Source: Singulisphaera sp. GP187 (lineage in GTDB: Bacteria > Planctomycetota > Planctomycetia > Isosphaerales > Isosphaeraceae). Taken from it: a DNA stretch of 64,000 nt. Below the pieces are notes generated by a model that worked only from the letters and a program-made list of their open reading frames with translations, ran no database searches and was not told where the DNA came from. A program made the translations under genes and the position numbers. The stretch lies in assembly GCF_900129635.1 (NCBI RefSeq), contig NZ_FSRB01000001.1, positions 3,077,501 to 3,141,500 of the forward strand, given 5' to 3'. Positions 29,548-38,973 of this stretch are shown here, piece by piece (position 1 is the stretch's first letter; the number at the start of each line of letters is the position of its first letter).

Positions 29548-29910
29548 TCAACGGGCCTCGATGATCTGAAGCTTGATGCTGCCGTCGTTCAGGGACTGCT
29601 CGCTGACCGAATAGCCCTTCTTTCTCGCTTCCAGCTTGGCCTTCTCGACAGCGTAGATTTGCAAGAAGCGGTCGAGTTGCTTCGGGTCGCCCCACGATCC
29701 CTCAAAGTTGTCGTAGGCGACCTGACCGGTGACCGTGTCAATGACGACCGGGTAGACCCATTCGGACAGCTTGACGAGCAGGCCAGATGCCTCGCTGCTG
29801 AAGAGTGTGGCGGTGCCATGGACCGGTTCGGACAACTCCAGTCGCTGGCAGGCGGCGAGGACGGCGCTGTGATCCTTGACCTTCGTGGCAATGGTGACGA
29901 TGTGGCTCAT
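29548..29910 (-). CDS. DUF1257-family (Ycf35-like) protein
   Basis: The product has 120 residues: MSHIVTIATKVKDHSAVLAA, then HGTATLFSSEASGLLVKLSE, YPVVIDTVTGQVAYDNFEGS and WGDPKQLDRFLQIYAVEKAK. These match the DUF1257 family, related to plastid Ycf35. The ATG at 29910 is chosen because GGGAG lies upstream; the longer frame adds six residues without a site. It is the first gene of the nine-gene minus-strand operon, so the operon promoter should lie between 29911 and about 30060. Confidence 0.88.
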   Translation of the reverse strand: MSHIVTIATKVKDHSAVLAACQRLELSEPVHGTATLFSSEASGLLVKLSEWVYPVVIDTVTGQVAYDNFEGSWGDPKQLDRFLQIYAVEKAKLEARKKGYSVSEQSLNDGSIKLQIIEAR

Positions 29911-31123
29911 GAACGTATCTCCCTTCAAGAGTGGAACCGGGGGACGACGTGGAGTGTGGAGAAGCCGGATCGTCCTTCCGGTCCTTGCCGACCAGATGAC
30001 GAGGGCTTGGGCACCGCCCTGATGGCTAGCTGTCCACTCTTATAATGACACGTTTAAGCTAGATATTTAGGCAACGGCGGGCGATCACGCCCGCTCGATC
30101 CCTCTTGGGATGGGAAGTGTGAGAGGTTTTGGTCTGACTCGATCGACCGCGGATCTAATCGCGCCGAACTCGCTGCTCTGGCTGGGAAGTATCGGTCGTC
30201 CCGGTCGAAGTCGGCCGTCGAGTCACAGGATCCAGGACGAAAGTGTTGCTACATCGCCGTGACAGACTTTCCTTCCTGGAAACTGGTCCACTCCACGTGG
30301 GCACCTTGACATGAGTCACTTGGCCTCTCATCTTAGGGACCAGTCCCATGTTCTTGCGGAATCTGCGGATCACCTCACTCTCGCCGTCCCCCTGCCCTCG
30401 CACTGAACCCGATCCCGGACAAGGTCGTCGTCCTGGCGTTAGAGGATTCCAGCACGTCGCACGTAAGGTGGCCGTTCCGTGGCTCAAGAAACATGACTTG
30501 GACGCCTCCTTGAGGGCATCGACTTCCCGGTCAACGATCACGATTACCTGACCTTGGACCAGATCCCCCAGTTTGACAGCGTTGGTTTCGGAGTCGTTAA
30601 CCACTCGCGACGACAACGCTCCAAGCGTCAGGAACACACGGGAGTCGGTCGTAATGCTTGGAGCGATCGACGGCACGTTGGGTGGAGTATGGCATCCCCC
30701 AGCTCGTCACGTTCGTCTCTCTAGGCAACGCAATGGATACGAATGCTCTGCCACTGCTTCGTGACGGCGGGTTCAGGTTTTGCCCGTCGTGGGCGAGCTT
30801 TGGATTCTCTCTACGACCACTGCGGTGGTTTCACCTCCGAATAGGCGATTGACCACTCCTTGGCCATCCCTCCAGGAATATCGACGCAAGCAGCAATTCG
30901 AAAACGAGCAAAGCGAAGGGACGGCGGGAATTGCACTCGAGACTCCGTTGACGCAAGCCGTTTATTAGATTGCGCTTGCGTAGACAGCTGCGTTAGCCTG
31001 TCGGATGGGTGTCCGGAGGACGAGTCTCTCCGCGAGCTTGTGGAAACTGGCACCGCCTGACGCCTTCCGTCAGGGCGGCGATCATGGAATTGGCCCGAGG
31101 TAGGGCAGTCCCGGAAGAGAGGT
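29911..31123. other. Gene-poor stretch upstream of the Ycf46 operon
   Basis: No supportable gene. A minus-strand frame near 30470-30676 (LTLGALSSRVVNDSETNAVK, LGDLVQGQVIVIVDREVDAL) looks protein-like and could be the remains of a gene broken by frameshifts, but I do not recognise it. AT-rich DNA at about 30033-30075 is a candidate promoter region for the operon to the left. Confidence 0.4.
31053..31078. terminator. Strong GC hairpin of uncertain role
   Basis: CCGCCTGACG (31053-31062) pairs with CGTCAGGGCGG (31068-31078) with one bulged G. There is no T run, so it is at most a weak or factor-assisted terminator. Confidence 0.3.
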
Positions 31124-31160
31124 TGGAGGCGGGAGGAATTGAACCTGCGTCGGGAGAACA
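31124..31160 (-). other. tRNA-like 3' end fragment, possible attachment-site remnant
   Basis: The minus strand reads GACGCAGGTTCAATTCCTCC followed by CGCCTCCA, that is a T-arm and a 3' acceptor strand as in tRNA-Tyr or tmRNA. No matching 5' acceptor strand, D-arm or anticodon arm lies upstream, so only about 37 bases remain. Such leftovers mark integration sites. It lies at the left edge of the island that ends at tRNA-Leu and points the same way. It is not identical to the 3' end of that tRNA. Confidence 0.4.
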
Positions 31161-31384
31161 ACTACACGGCACTGTTAATTTGGAGAAAATGCGTCAAACA
31201 GGAAGTAAGAGATTGTCTCGCGACTAACCGAATTCGATCGCTGTCCAAAATTCCATCAAAGGCGGCGATGCACCCAAAGTCGAACGCTCTCGCGGTCGAT
31301 ACAATAGTTATGCGCCTTGGCTGAGCGGCTGATGCCTGCTGAGTCTATGAATGGCGGGGAGGGTGACGCTCAGACGGTTCCTTG

Positions 31385-33391
31385 ATGGAAGCGCGGTGTT
31401 TCCGGTCCCCACGTGAACCCGCTCACTCATGGAATCCGATTGTGGGCAAACCCTTTGCGGAAGAACTTGCTTCCCTGTCGGGAACGTTTGAGTGGGCATC
31501 CCAGCTGCCCCTGGACGGAGTCATCCGTTCGGTCCGGGCGTTGAGTAATCTACCCCTGATCGCTGCTGGATCGGGCGGCTCGTACACTGCCGCCCACTTC
31601 GCCTGCGCCTTGCATGGAGCCCATACGCGGCGGATGGCCCAGGCCATGACCCCGCTCCAACTTGTTTCGGCTCCGACCGATCTCCGCGACCTCGGGATTT
31701 TCATCCCCACCGCAGGCGGCAAGAACCCGGACGTCCTCGGCACATTCCGCCATCTGGTCTCGGAGGAGCCGAGGAGCCTGATGATCTGGTGCGCGACGCA
31801 GGAGTCGCCGTTGGCTTCGCTCGCCGCCAAACACCGCTTCGTCGACCTCCACGAATTCGTCTTACCCTGCGGCAAGGATGGGTTCCTGGCCGTGAACTCG
31901 CTCCTGGCGTTCTCGGTCCTCCTCGCTCGCGCTTATACCGCATCAGTTGGTTCGTCGGCATCTTCCCTGCCTCGGTCTTTCGACAAACTCATCGGCGATA
32001 GATCCTGGAGTCGCCCCGACCAGATCGACAACCGATGCGGAGGGCTCTGGGAGCGGGAGACGCTCATCGTCCTGCACGGTCCGTCGACGCTACCCGCAGC
32101 CGTAGACATCGAATCGAAGCTCACAGAGGCCGCCCTTGGATCGGTTCAGTTGGCCGACTACCGCCATTTCGCGCACGGCAGGCATCACTGGATCGCAAAG
32201 CGAAGGACCGGCTCGGCTGTCTTGGCGATCATCTGCGACGACGATCGTTCTATCGCCGAGTCGATGCTCGCCCTCATCCCGCCAGACGTCCCGATCGTAC
32301 GCCTCGATGTGCCCTACGCCGGTTGGCTGGCGGGGCTGTCCGCGATGGCTCGCGGTTTTTTCCTCGCAGCGAGCGTAGGTCGATCACGCGGCATCGACCC
32401 GGGCGACCCCGGCGTTCCGTCATTCGGCCGAGATATTTACCACTTGAACGTCTACAAGGCTCCCCAAGACGATGACCCGTTGCCGAGGGAAGAGCGACTG
32501 ATTATCGAACGGAAGGCCCGCGTGAAGGTCGCCGATCTCACACGAACCGCTCGCCTGGACGATTGGCGTCAGGCATATCAGGCCGCATGTTCCGCGCTCT
32601 ACGAGACGGTCTTCTGCGGCCTTGCCTTGGACTACGACGGGACGCTCTGCCATGAGTCGGAACGCTTCGACCCGCTGCCCGAGGTGATGGCCGCCGAGTT
32701 CGCCCGCCTCCTTCGCGGCCAGGTCCGAATCGGAATCGCCACCGGACGGGGGAAGTCTGTTCGGAAGTCCCTGCAGCAGGCCTTGCCCGAGAAGCTCTGG
32801 GATCGGGTCGTGATCGGCTATTACAACGGAGCCGAGATCGGTATGCTCGGCGACGATACTTGCCCCGATGACGCAGATGTCGCCGGACCCGAGTTGAAAG
32901 ACGTAGTCGATAGGCTTGATCGCGACCCCCTCATCTCCCGCCTGGCAAAGGTGACGATACGTTCCAAGCAGATTACGCTCGAACCGGCCGAGGGTTTTTT
33001 CCCGGGGCCGCTCTGGGAATACGTTCATTCCGTGCTGCTCGGCTTGGCCGGCAACGAGGCTGTCGCCCTCCGATCCGGCCACTCGGTTGATATCGTGCCA
33101 CCTCAATCGAGCAAGCTTGCCGTCGTCGAGAAAGTCAGGCAACTCGCCGGATCAGAGCATGTCTTGCGAATCGGCGATCGGGGTCGATGGCCGGGTAATG
33201 ATTACGCCCTGCTGGATCATGCCCACGCGCTGAGTGCCGACGAGGTTTCCCCGGACCCGAGAGGCGGATGGAACATCGCTCCTGCCGGACACCGCGGCGC
33301 GCAAGCGACGTTAGGGTATATCCGCCGGCTCAAGGCGACGCGTGGGGGGTTGCGACTTGGCCCGATGCCTTTGAAAAGGAGCGGGCGATGA
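31385..33391 (+). CDS. SIS-domain and HAD-phosphatase fusion protein
   Basis: The product has 668 residues. Residues about 20-340 form a phosphosugar isomerase-like double SIS unit (AAGSGGSYTAAHFACALH near 58; GPSTLPAAVDIESKLTEAAL, a GlmS-like SIS repeat). Residues about 405-640 are a Cof/TPP-type HAD hydrolase: LALDYDGTLC holds the nucleophile DxD (about 413), IATGRGKSVRK is motif II and IGDRGRWPGNDYALL is motif IV. This suggests binding and dephosphorylation of a sugar phosphate or nucleotide. It is the first gene of a coupled operon: its TGA overlaps the next ATG. The ATG at 31385 is the longest start; the GTG at 31442 (GKPFAEELASL) may be the true start, since the first 19 residues are Arg/Pro-rich and unlike the rest. 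Confidence 0.8.
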   Translation: MEARCFRSPREPAHSWNPIVGKPFAEELASLSGTFEWASQLPLDGVIRSVRALSNLPLIAAGSGGSYTAAHFACALHGAHTRRMAQAMTPLQLVSAPTDLRDLGIFIPTAGGKNPDVLGTFRHLVSEEPRSLMIWCATQESPLASLAAKHRFVDLHEFVLPCGKDGFLAVNSLLAFSVLLARAYTASVGSSASSLPRSFDKLIGDRSWSRPDQIDNRCGGLWERETLIVLHGPSTLPAAVDIESKLTEAALGSVQLADYRHFAHGRHHWIAKRRTGSAVLAIICDDDRSIAESMLALIPPDVPIVRLDVPYAGWLAGLSAMARGFFLAASVGRSRGIDPGDPGVPSFGRDIYHLNVYKAPQDDDPLPREERLIIERKARVKVADLTRTARLDDWRQAYQAACSALYETVFCGLALDYDGTLCHESERFDPLPEVMAAEFARLLRGQVRIGIATGRGKSVRKSLQQALPEKLWDRVVIGYYNGAEIGMLGDDTCPDDADVAGPELKDVVDRLDRDPLISRLAKVTIRSKQITLEPAEGFFPGPLWEYVHSVLLGLAGNEAVALRSGHSVDIVPPQSSKLAVVEKVRQLAGSEHVLRIGDRGRWPGNDYALLDHAHALSADEVSPDPRGGWNIAPAGHRGAQATLGYIRRLKATRGGLRLGPMPLKRSGR

Positions 33392-34494
33392 ATCAGGACT
33401 TCATCCTGGGACGCCTCAGCAATCTCATGGCCTGGGACGATGACACGGCCCGCAAAGAGTTCGCCTGGTTGCGCTTGATGTCGCGGATGAAATACGACGA
33501 CTATCAGGACTTCCTCGCCGGGATGCGATTCATCGAATCCCTTGCGGATTGGTTGCAGCAATTTCCCCCAGCCGACCGCGCCGTCGCCTACGATTTCATC
33601 CGCAAGGATCTCATCTTCATCAGCCCATCAGAAATGCGGCATCTCGTCGAGCTTTTCTACCCGGAGACCGTGCAGCCCCGGTTGCTGAATCGGGTCGCGG
33701 AGATCCACGCCATCCCCCAGTACGAGGTGTGGTCGAACGCGGAGGCGACGAAGACATACGAGAAGTTGCTGCGAAAAACCCTGTTCATCGAGCTGAGCGA
33801 CGGGGGGAGGATCGACATTTTCCGAAGGGCGAATGCCGGGATGATCAACAACGAGCAGATCGTTACCGCACCCAGGATCAACAAGGCAAAGTGGGACGAA
33901 CTGCTGAATGACCTCCGCAAGGTCACGAAGGACCCCGCCGACAGATTCGCCATCGTCTACCTGGTCGACGATTTCACGGCGAGCGGCACGACCCTCCTCC
34001 GGAACGAGGAAGGGAGGTGGAAGGGCAAGCTCTGGAGGTTCTGGGAAGACGTTTCTAATGACGAGGTACTGAAGTCCCACTTTGAAGAGGGCTGGTCGCT
34101 CTGCGTCCACCATTACATCTCAACGTACAAATCTGAAGAGAAGGTCCAGACGCACTGCGAGGAGCTGCGACAAAGCTTCGGGGCATCTGGTTGGTTCGGG
34201 AAAATCGATTTCAGCCAGGGCATGAGCCTTGGGCCGGAGACACGGGTTACGCCCGAAACCCACCCTGAGTTCGCGAAGCTGATTCAGGATTACTATGACG
34301 GTAGCATTGAAAATGAGCATATGAAAAAAGGCGGAGGAAACGCCAGGTTCGGTTTCGGACAATGTGGCCTGCCCCTGATCCTCGACCACAACACCCCGAA
34401 TAACTCGATCGCACTCCTCTGGGCGGAGACCGAAGAGAAGGATGAGAAGCACGCGATGAGGCCATTGTTCCGTCGCCGCCAACGGCACGTCTAG
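33388..34494 (+). CDS. PRTase-CE-like phosphoribosyltransferase
   Basis: The product has 368 residues. The N-terminal 130 residues are helical (AWDDDTARKEFAWLRLMSRM; LVELFYPETVQPRLLNRVAE). A phosphoribosyltransferase-type PRPP-binding loop FAIVYLVDDFTASGTTLLR lies at about 187-205, with the classic hydrophobics-DD-x(3)-G-TT pattern, followed by an extended C-terminal part ending in a nucleotide-site-like FGFGQCGLPLILDHNTPNNS. This layout fits the PRTase-CE family, described in comparative work on prokaryotic conflict systems. The ATG at 33388 overlaps the previous stop (ATGA). Partners are the SIS-HAD protein and a P-loop ATPase. Its likely substrate is PRPP with an unknown base or protein acceptor. 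Confidence 0.8.
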   Translation: MNQDFILGRLSNLMAWDDDTARKEFAWLRLMSRMKYDDYQDFLAGMRFIESLADWLQQFPPADRAVAYDFIRKDLIFISPSEMRHLVELFYPETVQPRLLNRVAEIHAIPQYEVWSNAEATKTYEKLLRKTLFIELSDGGRIDIFRRANAGMINNEQIVTAPRINKAKWDELLNDLRKVTKDPADRFAIVYLVDDFTASGTTLLRNEEGRWKGKLWRFWEDVSNDEVLKSHFEEGWSLCVHHYISTYKSEEKVQTHCEELRQSFGASGWFGKIDFSQGMSLGPETRVTPETHPEFAKLIQDYYDGSIENEHMKKGGGNARFGFGQCGLPLILDHNTPNNSIALLWAETEEKDEKHAMRPLFRRRQRHV

Positions 34495-34511
34495 CCACAG
34501 GAGAAGGCCCC

Positions 34512-36446
34512 GTGGAAAACCCCTTCCTTCGCCGAGCGACTGAGTTTTTGCGCGACGACGAGGCGTTCCTGGCGATCGTGAGCCCGGAGCCCGTGAGCTT
34601 CTACCTCCAAACGCCGGGCAGCAACGGGGCATTGTACGACCGGCTTGTGCAGCTTCGGGGTACGCCAGGTAGCGGCAAGACCACGCTCGCCCGCCTCTTC
34701 GAATATCCCACGCTCCAGACGTTACTCAGGAATCAGAGCTTCACCGGCCACAAGGATCTGTTTGCGGCTCTGAGTGCGTGCCGAGCCATCCGGGATGAGC
34801 AGCCTTTCGTGCTGGGTTGCCGCCTCCCGATGGAGAGCGACTATCGGGATTTCTGGGAGTTTCCTTACTCCAATGAGGTGAAGACGACCCTGATGGCCTC
34901 GCTGCTGCAAGCGAGGACTGTCCTAGGGTGGTTCCGGCATTTACGCGGCGCCTCCGGGATCACGCCCGATCAGGTCCAGCTCGTGACTAGGCCGGAGTCT
35001 CAGGCCGTCTTGGACACGATCGGGGGAGTCGCCGGGGAGAGCGTGCTCCGTCGCGCCGCAGAGGTAGAGAACCGGATTTACAAGGTGATGACGGCGCTCG
35101 TCGCCCCGCCGGAAGCTTCGCTCCTCGATGAGGTAGGCGAAGCGTACAAGCCCTTCGATCACATCGACCGAATTCGGGTGCCTATCACGCAAGGCTCGGA
35201 GACGATCTACCGCGATCTCGTCCCCCTCGCAATCTTCGACGACGCCCACGTCCTCCACCCCGAGCAATTCCGGGCCTTCGAGCATTTCCTCGTCAGACGC
35301 GAGCTGAGGATCGCGAGATGGATCATCGCGAGATTCGACGTTCTCCTGCCCGAGGAGGCACTCGCTGCGGCTATCGCGGACCGCTCCGATCCGACTGAAT
35401 ACGCAGGAGTGACCTCCGGCCGCGATACGGAGCCGATTCTCCTACAGAGTTCGGGGCGGCGCAGGAAGCAGCGGGAGCGATTCCGGGCCCTCGCGAAGGA
35501 CATGGCAACGCGTTACCTCCGCCGCATGCCCCTCTTGAACGAGAAGGGACTGACGGTGCTCGGAAATCTGCTCCGGGAGGATGAAGTTGGTTTGACCCCC
35601 GGCAAGCTCAGGGAACTCGAAGATCGGGTGTCGGCCACTCAAAAGCGCCTTCGGATTCCCGCAGCCCAGCGAGAGAATTTCGAGAAGCAGGTCGGCGAGT
35701 TCTGGGGGGACAAGACGCCCGTGCCTCGTGACGTTGTTCTCGGAATGACGCACGTCATGATGCACCGGTTCGGGGTACGTCGCCGCCGATCGAGTCCCAG
35801 CCTTTTCGGGGACGAGGGCGAAGAGCCCGAGGCTTCGATCACGGTGGCCGCCAACTCGTCCGTCTATGAGGCTGCGGTCTTCCAACTCTTCCGGGACTTT
35901 GACCACCCTTACTACTTCGGGATCGACAACCTCTGCGATGCAAGCTCCGAGAATGCGGAGCTATTCCTGCGACTGTCGGCGGACTTGGTCGAGGCGGTCG
36001 CCACCCAACTTGCCCGCTCGAAGGCTCCTTCGCTCACGCCATCGATGCAGCACAAGCTCCTCAGAGAACGAGGTGCTTGGATCATGGACAAGTGGGACTA
36101 TCCGCAGGTAAGTTCCGTGAGGCGGGTGGTCAAGAGCATCGCCGACCTATGCCTCAAGAAGTCGATGGAGCCTAACGGGGCGGTGATCGCCAACGCATTC
36201 GGCATCCATCAGTCCGAGTTCGACACTCTCGCCGCGACCGCGCCGGAGACCGCGCGGACCCTGCAATTCGCGGTCGCCTACAACGCCATCACCCTAGTGC
36301 CGAACCACTCCTGCAAGAACAAGGAATGGTGCCTACTGGAGCTTGGCGGGGTCGGCCTGCTGAAGTATGGGTTGACGCTGAAGCGGGGCGGATTCATCGA
36401 GGGCACGGCCGAACAGCTCGGTAAATTCACGAAGGAGGTTTCCTAA
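34512..36446 (+). CDS. ORC/CDC6-like P-loop ATPase
   Basis: The product has 644 residues. Walker A GTPGSGKTT is at 50-58, and a Walker B-like LVPLAIFDDAHVLHP is at about 237-251 (DDAH, with the second acidic residue Asp). A long helical, partly winged-helix C-terminal part follows (RFRALAKDMATRYLRRMPLL; SSVRRVVKSIADLCLKKSME). This is the pattern of the ORC-CDC6-type ATPases found beside PRTase-CE genes, as far as I recall. The start is a GTG at 34512 with GGAG 9 bases upstream; no ATG fits. The stop codon overlaps the next start as TAATG. It probably senses a trigger and controls the enzymes encoded beside it. Confidence 0.78.
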   Translation: MENPFLRRATEFLRDDEAFLAIVSPEPVSFYLQTPGSNGALYDRLVQLRGTPGSGKTTLARLFEYPTLQTLLRNQSFTGHKDLFAALSACRAIRDEQPFVLGCRLPMESDYRDFWEFPYSNEVKTTLMASLLQARTVLGWFRHLRGASGITPDQVQLVTRPESQAVLDTIGGVAGESVLRRAAEVENRIYKVMTALVAPPEASLLDEVGEAYKPFDHIDRIRVPITQGSETIYRDLVPLAIFDDAHVLHPEQFRAFEHFLVRRELRIARWIIARFDVLLPEEALAAAIADRSDPTEYAGVTSGRDTEPILLQSSGRRRKQRERFRALAKDMATRYLRRMPLLNEKGLTVLGNLLREDEVGLTPGKLRELEDRVSATQKRLRIPAAQRENFEKQVGEFWGDKTPVPRDVVLGMTHVMMHRFGVRRRRSSPSLFGDEGEEPEASITVAANSSVYEAAVFQLFRDFDHPYYFGIDNLCDASSENAELFLRLSADLVEAVATQLARSKAPSLTPSMQHKLLRERGAWIMDKWDYPQVSSVRRVVKSIADLCLKKSMEPNGAVIANAFGIHQSEFDTLAATAPETARTLQFAVAYNAITLVPNHSCKNKEWCLLELGGVGLLKYGLTLKRGGFIEGTAEQLGKFTKEVS

Positions 36447-36995
36447 TGAAGCGGAACCTCAGATGGGACCATTGCGTGAGCCATCGGGCATCAGCGGCCG
36501 AAGGGTTCATCGACGACTTCTTCAAGGCCCCTCATCGCCAGATCGGGCTCATCGCCGGTGCCGGCTTCGATCCCCGCTCAGCGAAGGTCGCCGAATCGCT
36601 TTCGCAGGTTGCAGCTGGACGAATTCGGGGGCTCTTTTTGCGAGAGGAGCGCCCCTCGCCTCATGGCAATCTCGTCGCGTCGGCGGAGGAAAATGACCGA
36701 AGGCTACGCGAACTCATTCCCGGCGCGCTTATCGAGAAATTCGATATCTTTGATGCGGTAGACAACGCTCCGGTCGGCAGTCGGAGGGTCATCAATCTTC
36801 TGCGGAATCGACTCTCGATCCAGGGCTTGACCGATCTCGTGATCGATTGCAGCGCCTTGTCCGCCGGGATCTGTTTCTCTATTACGAAATACTGCTACGA
36901 GTTGAGCCGACGCTCAACGATGAACATCCACCTAGTCGTCCTGGACAACCCCGCGACCGATGGGGCCATCGAATCGACGAACTGTGGCCAGCCTA

Positions 36996-38412
36996 GACCG
37001 ACTTTTCGTTTTTGAAGGCTAATGAAGAGGCCAACATCCCGGGGCCTCCCATCTTCTCTGTTTTTACGCCGCTGACTTCATCAGCGGACGACCCGTGTAG
37101 GTCCAGCGAAACGGCTTCGCGAATACCTTGTTGAAATAGGTAAGGAAGTTCAACAGCTTTGATTGCAGATCATTCACCGACGTGAACGAACCGCGACGAA
37201 TCACCTTTCGCATGATCACTCCGAAGATCACCTCGATCTGGTTCAGCCACGAGCTGTGCTTCGGAAGATATACAAATCGAATCCGATGACTTGTGTCCGA
37301 CAAGAACGCTTGCCGGCTCGCCACCGACTTCAGCACCCCACGTTTACCTTTTTTGCCCAATTCCAGGGGGATTTCACACGCCACGGCAATCTGATTCACC
37401 AGGCTTTCCGTGCAATGAATGTTCAAGTTGTCCGCTATAAATACCCACGATCCCTCCGGGTCCAGAGTCAACGTCTGCTCGATGTGACGGACGAAGTCCG
37501 CCTCGGTTCGCGTCGGGCCAATCGTTTGAGTGAGCATCTTTCCGGTCGTTACTTCGAAGTTGCCGATCAGGCATAACGTCCCGTGTCGGATATACTCAAA
37601 CTCGATCCGTTCGCACTTCTCTGCGATCATCCCCTTGGTGGGAGCGATCCGCTCCAGCGCCTGGAGACCGGTCATCTCATCAATGCAAACGGTGTGGGTC
37701 GCATCGTTCCGCTCCCGCTCCGACGCCATGAGGTACGTGTCACAGACCGTCTTGACTTGCTCCTCAAAACGTTGAGGATCCTTCTCCGTGGTGTTGAGCC
37801 AATACCGGCTCTTGTGGGGCTGCAAGGCGGCCTCATCCAGGTAACGGCTCACCTGGGACGATGAGATCGATACCACAATGCCGCGTTTGACGACCTCATC
37901 GGCCAGTTCCCGAGCGGTCCAGTGGGTGATCGGTCGGCCCGACTTCTCAGGCGGCTCACAAGCGATCGCCAAGATCTGGGTGACCTGCTCTGGGGTGAAC
38001 TTGCTGGGGGCGCCGGGGCGTGGTTCGTCGGTGAGGACGGCTTCAATCGCATGGCGCAGTTTGGCGCGAGTCTCGCAGCATTCGATGTTGATCAGTTTCT
38101 CCCAAGCGTTGGCCCAGCGTCGTCGCCAGCGTCCGACCTGGCGGTGGACCAGACCGACCGCCTCGGCGATCTCTTGATTGCGAAGGCCGTCGAAGCCCAT
38201 CAGGATGATCGAGGCGCGTTGCCGGAGTCGCGAGGGTGCCGTGGTGGCACGGGACAAAGTCCGAAGGATTTCCTGCTGGCACTCGGTAATGGTGATCTTG
38301 GCCGCCTGGCCCGGCATGACGTGTGAACTCCTGGTGGCTGGTAAGTTAGTCCATCCAGGTAATTTTGGGGTGTTCGTCAACCCCTTGGGCTATCGAATAC
38401 GAAAAGTCGGTC
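36996..38412 (-). mobile_element. IS630-family insertion sequence, 1417 bp
   Basis: Inverted repeats GACCGACTTTTCGT (left, 36996 onward) and the inverted GAAAAGTCGGTC ending at 38412 are flanked by the dinucleotide TA (36994-36995 and 38413-38414), the standard IS630 target duplication. Excision would exactly restore the interrupted gene. Confidence 0.9.
37064..38317 (-). CDS. IS630-family transposase
   Basis: The product has 417 residues. The N-terminal HTH domain reads SRLRQRASIILMGFDGLRNQ with EIAEAVGLVHRQVGRWRRRW. The DDE core reads TVCIDEMTGLQALERI (first Asp), SWVFIADNLNIHC (second Asp) and FVYLPKHSSWLNQIEV (Glu). All catalytic residues are present and the frame is whole. The ATG at 38317 (MPGQAAKITITECQQEIL) is chosen because GGAG lies 11 bases upstream; the frame is open 21 codons further up. 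Confidence 0.9.
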   Translation of the reverse strand: MPGQAAKITITECQQEILRTLSRATTAPSRLRQRASIILMGFDGLRNQEIAEAVGLVHRQVGRWRRRWANAWEKLINIECCETRAKLRHAIEAVLTDEPRPGAPSKFTPEQVTQILAIACEPPEKSGRPITHWTARELADEVVKRGIVVSISSSQVSRYLDEAALQPHKSRYWLNTTEKDPQRFEEQVKTVCDTYLMASERERNDATHTVCIDEMTGLQALERIAPTKGMIAEKCERIEFEYIRHGTLCLIGNFEVTTGKMLTQTIGPTRTEADFVRHIEQTLTLDPEGSWVFIADNLNIHCTESLVNQIAVACEIPLELGKKGKRGVLKSVASRQAFLSDTSHRIRFVYLPKHSSWLNQIEVIFGVIMRKVIRRGSFTSVNDLQSKLLNFLTYFNKVFAKPFRWTYTGRPLMKSAA

Positions 38413-38973
38413 TAGTTCGCCGCATGGTTTTCAGGGGACGTGGAGGCTCCACGAGTGCGCGAACGCGGCTAAGCTCTGGATTCCCCAGCTTGGGCAGGGC
38501 AAGCGTGCCGTCCTGGAGTTGGTTCACAAATTCGTCGAGCCGCATGCCGTCTGCCCGATCCTGCCCTTCCCGGCGACGCCGCCTCGCTTCCCGGATAGAC
38601 TGATCGAAGATTACGGTGACCTATTCGAGTCATCCTGGCAGGTCGATGCTCGAGATCTCGTCTACGCGCATGAGAAGAGCCCTGTCGACCTGTATCGAAC
38701 GATCTTGGTGATCGATGACGCGAGGAAGCGGGTATTCAAGGAAATGGGCGGCTCTCAGATCATCCTCTCACCTGTCGGAAGTAAGGCGCTCGCTCTCGGG
38801 ATGCTAATGGCTGCCCTGGAGCGTGACTTCGCCGTGGTGCTCGTCGAGTCGCTTGCATACAGCGCCGCCCCCGCCGTCCTCAACGTTCAGAGGGCCCCGC
38901 GAGGCGATCTGGTACACATTTGGCTGCACGGCGAGGCGTACGGATTGCCCACTCATTCGGATGGAACCGAATC

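Noticed and set aside
30155..30676. 173-codon minus-strand gene
   Set aside because: Part of it looks protein-like, but it lacks a start signal, becomes shadow-like in its second half and matches nothing I know; kept only as a possible relic.
31124..31160. Complete tRNA or tmRNA gene on the minus strand
   Set aside because: Only the T-arm and 3' acceptor strand are present; no pairing 5' strand, D-arm, anticodon arm or tag-peptide frame upstream.
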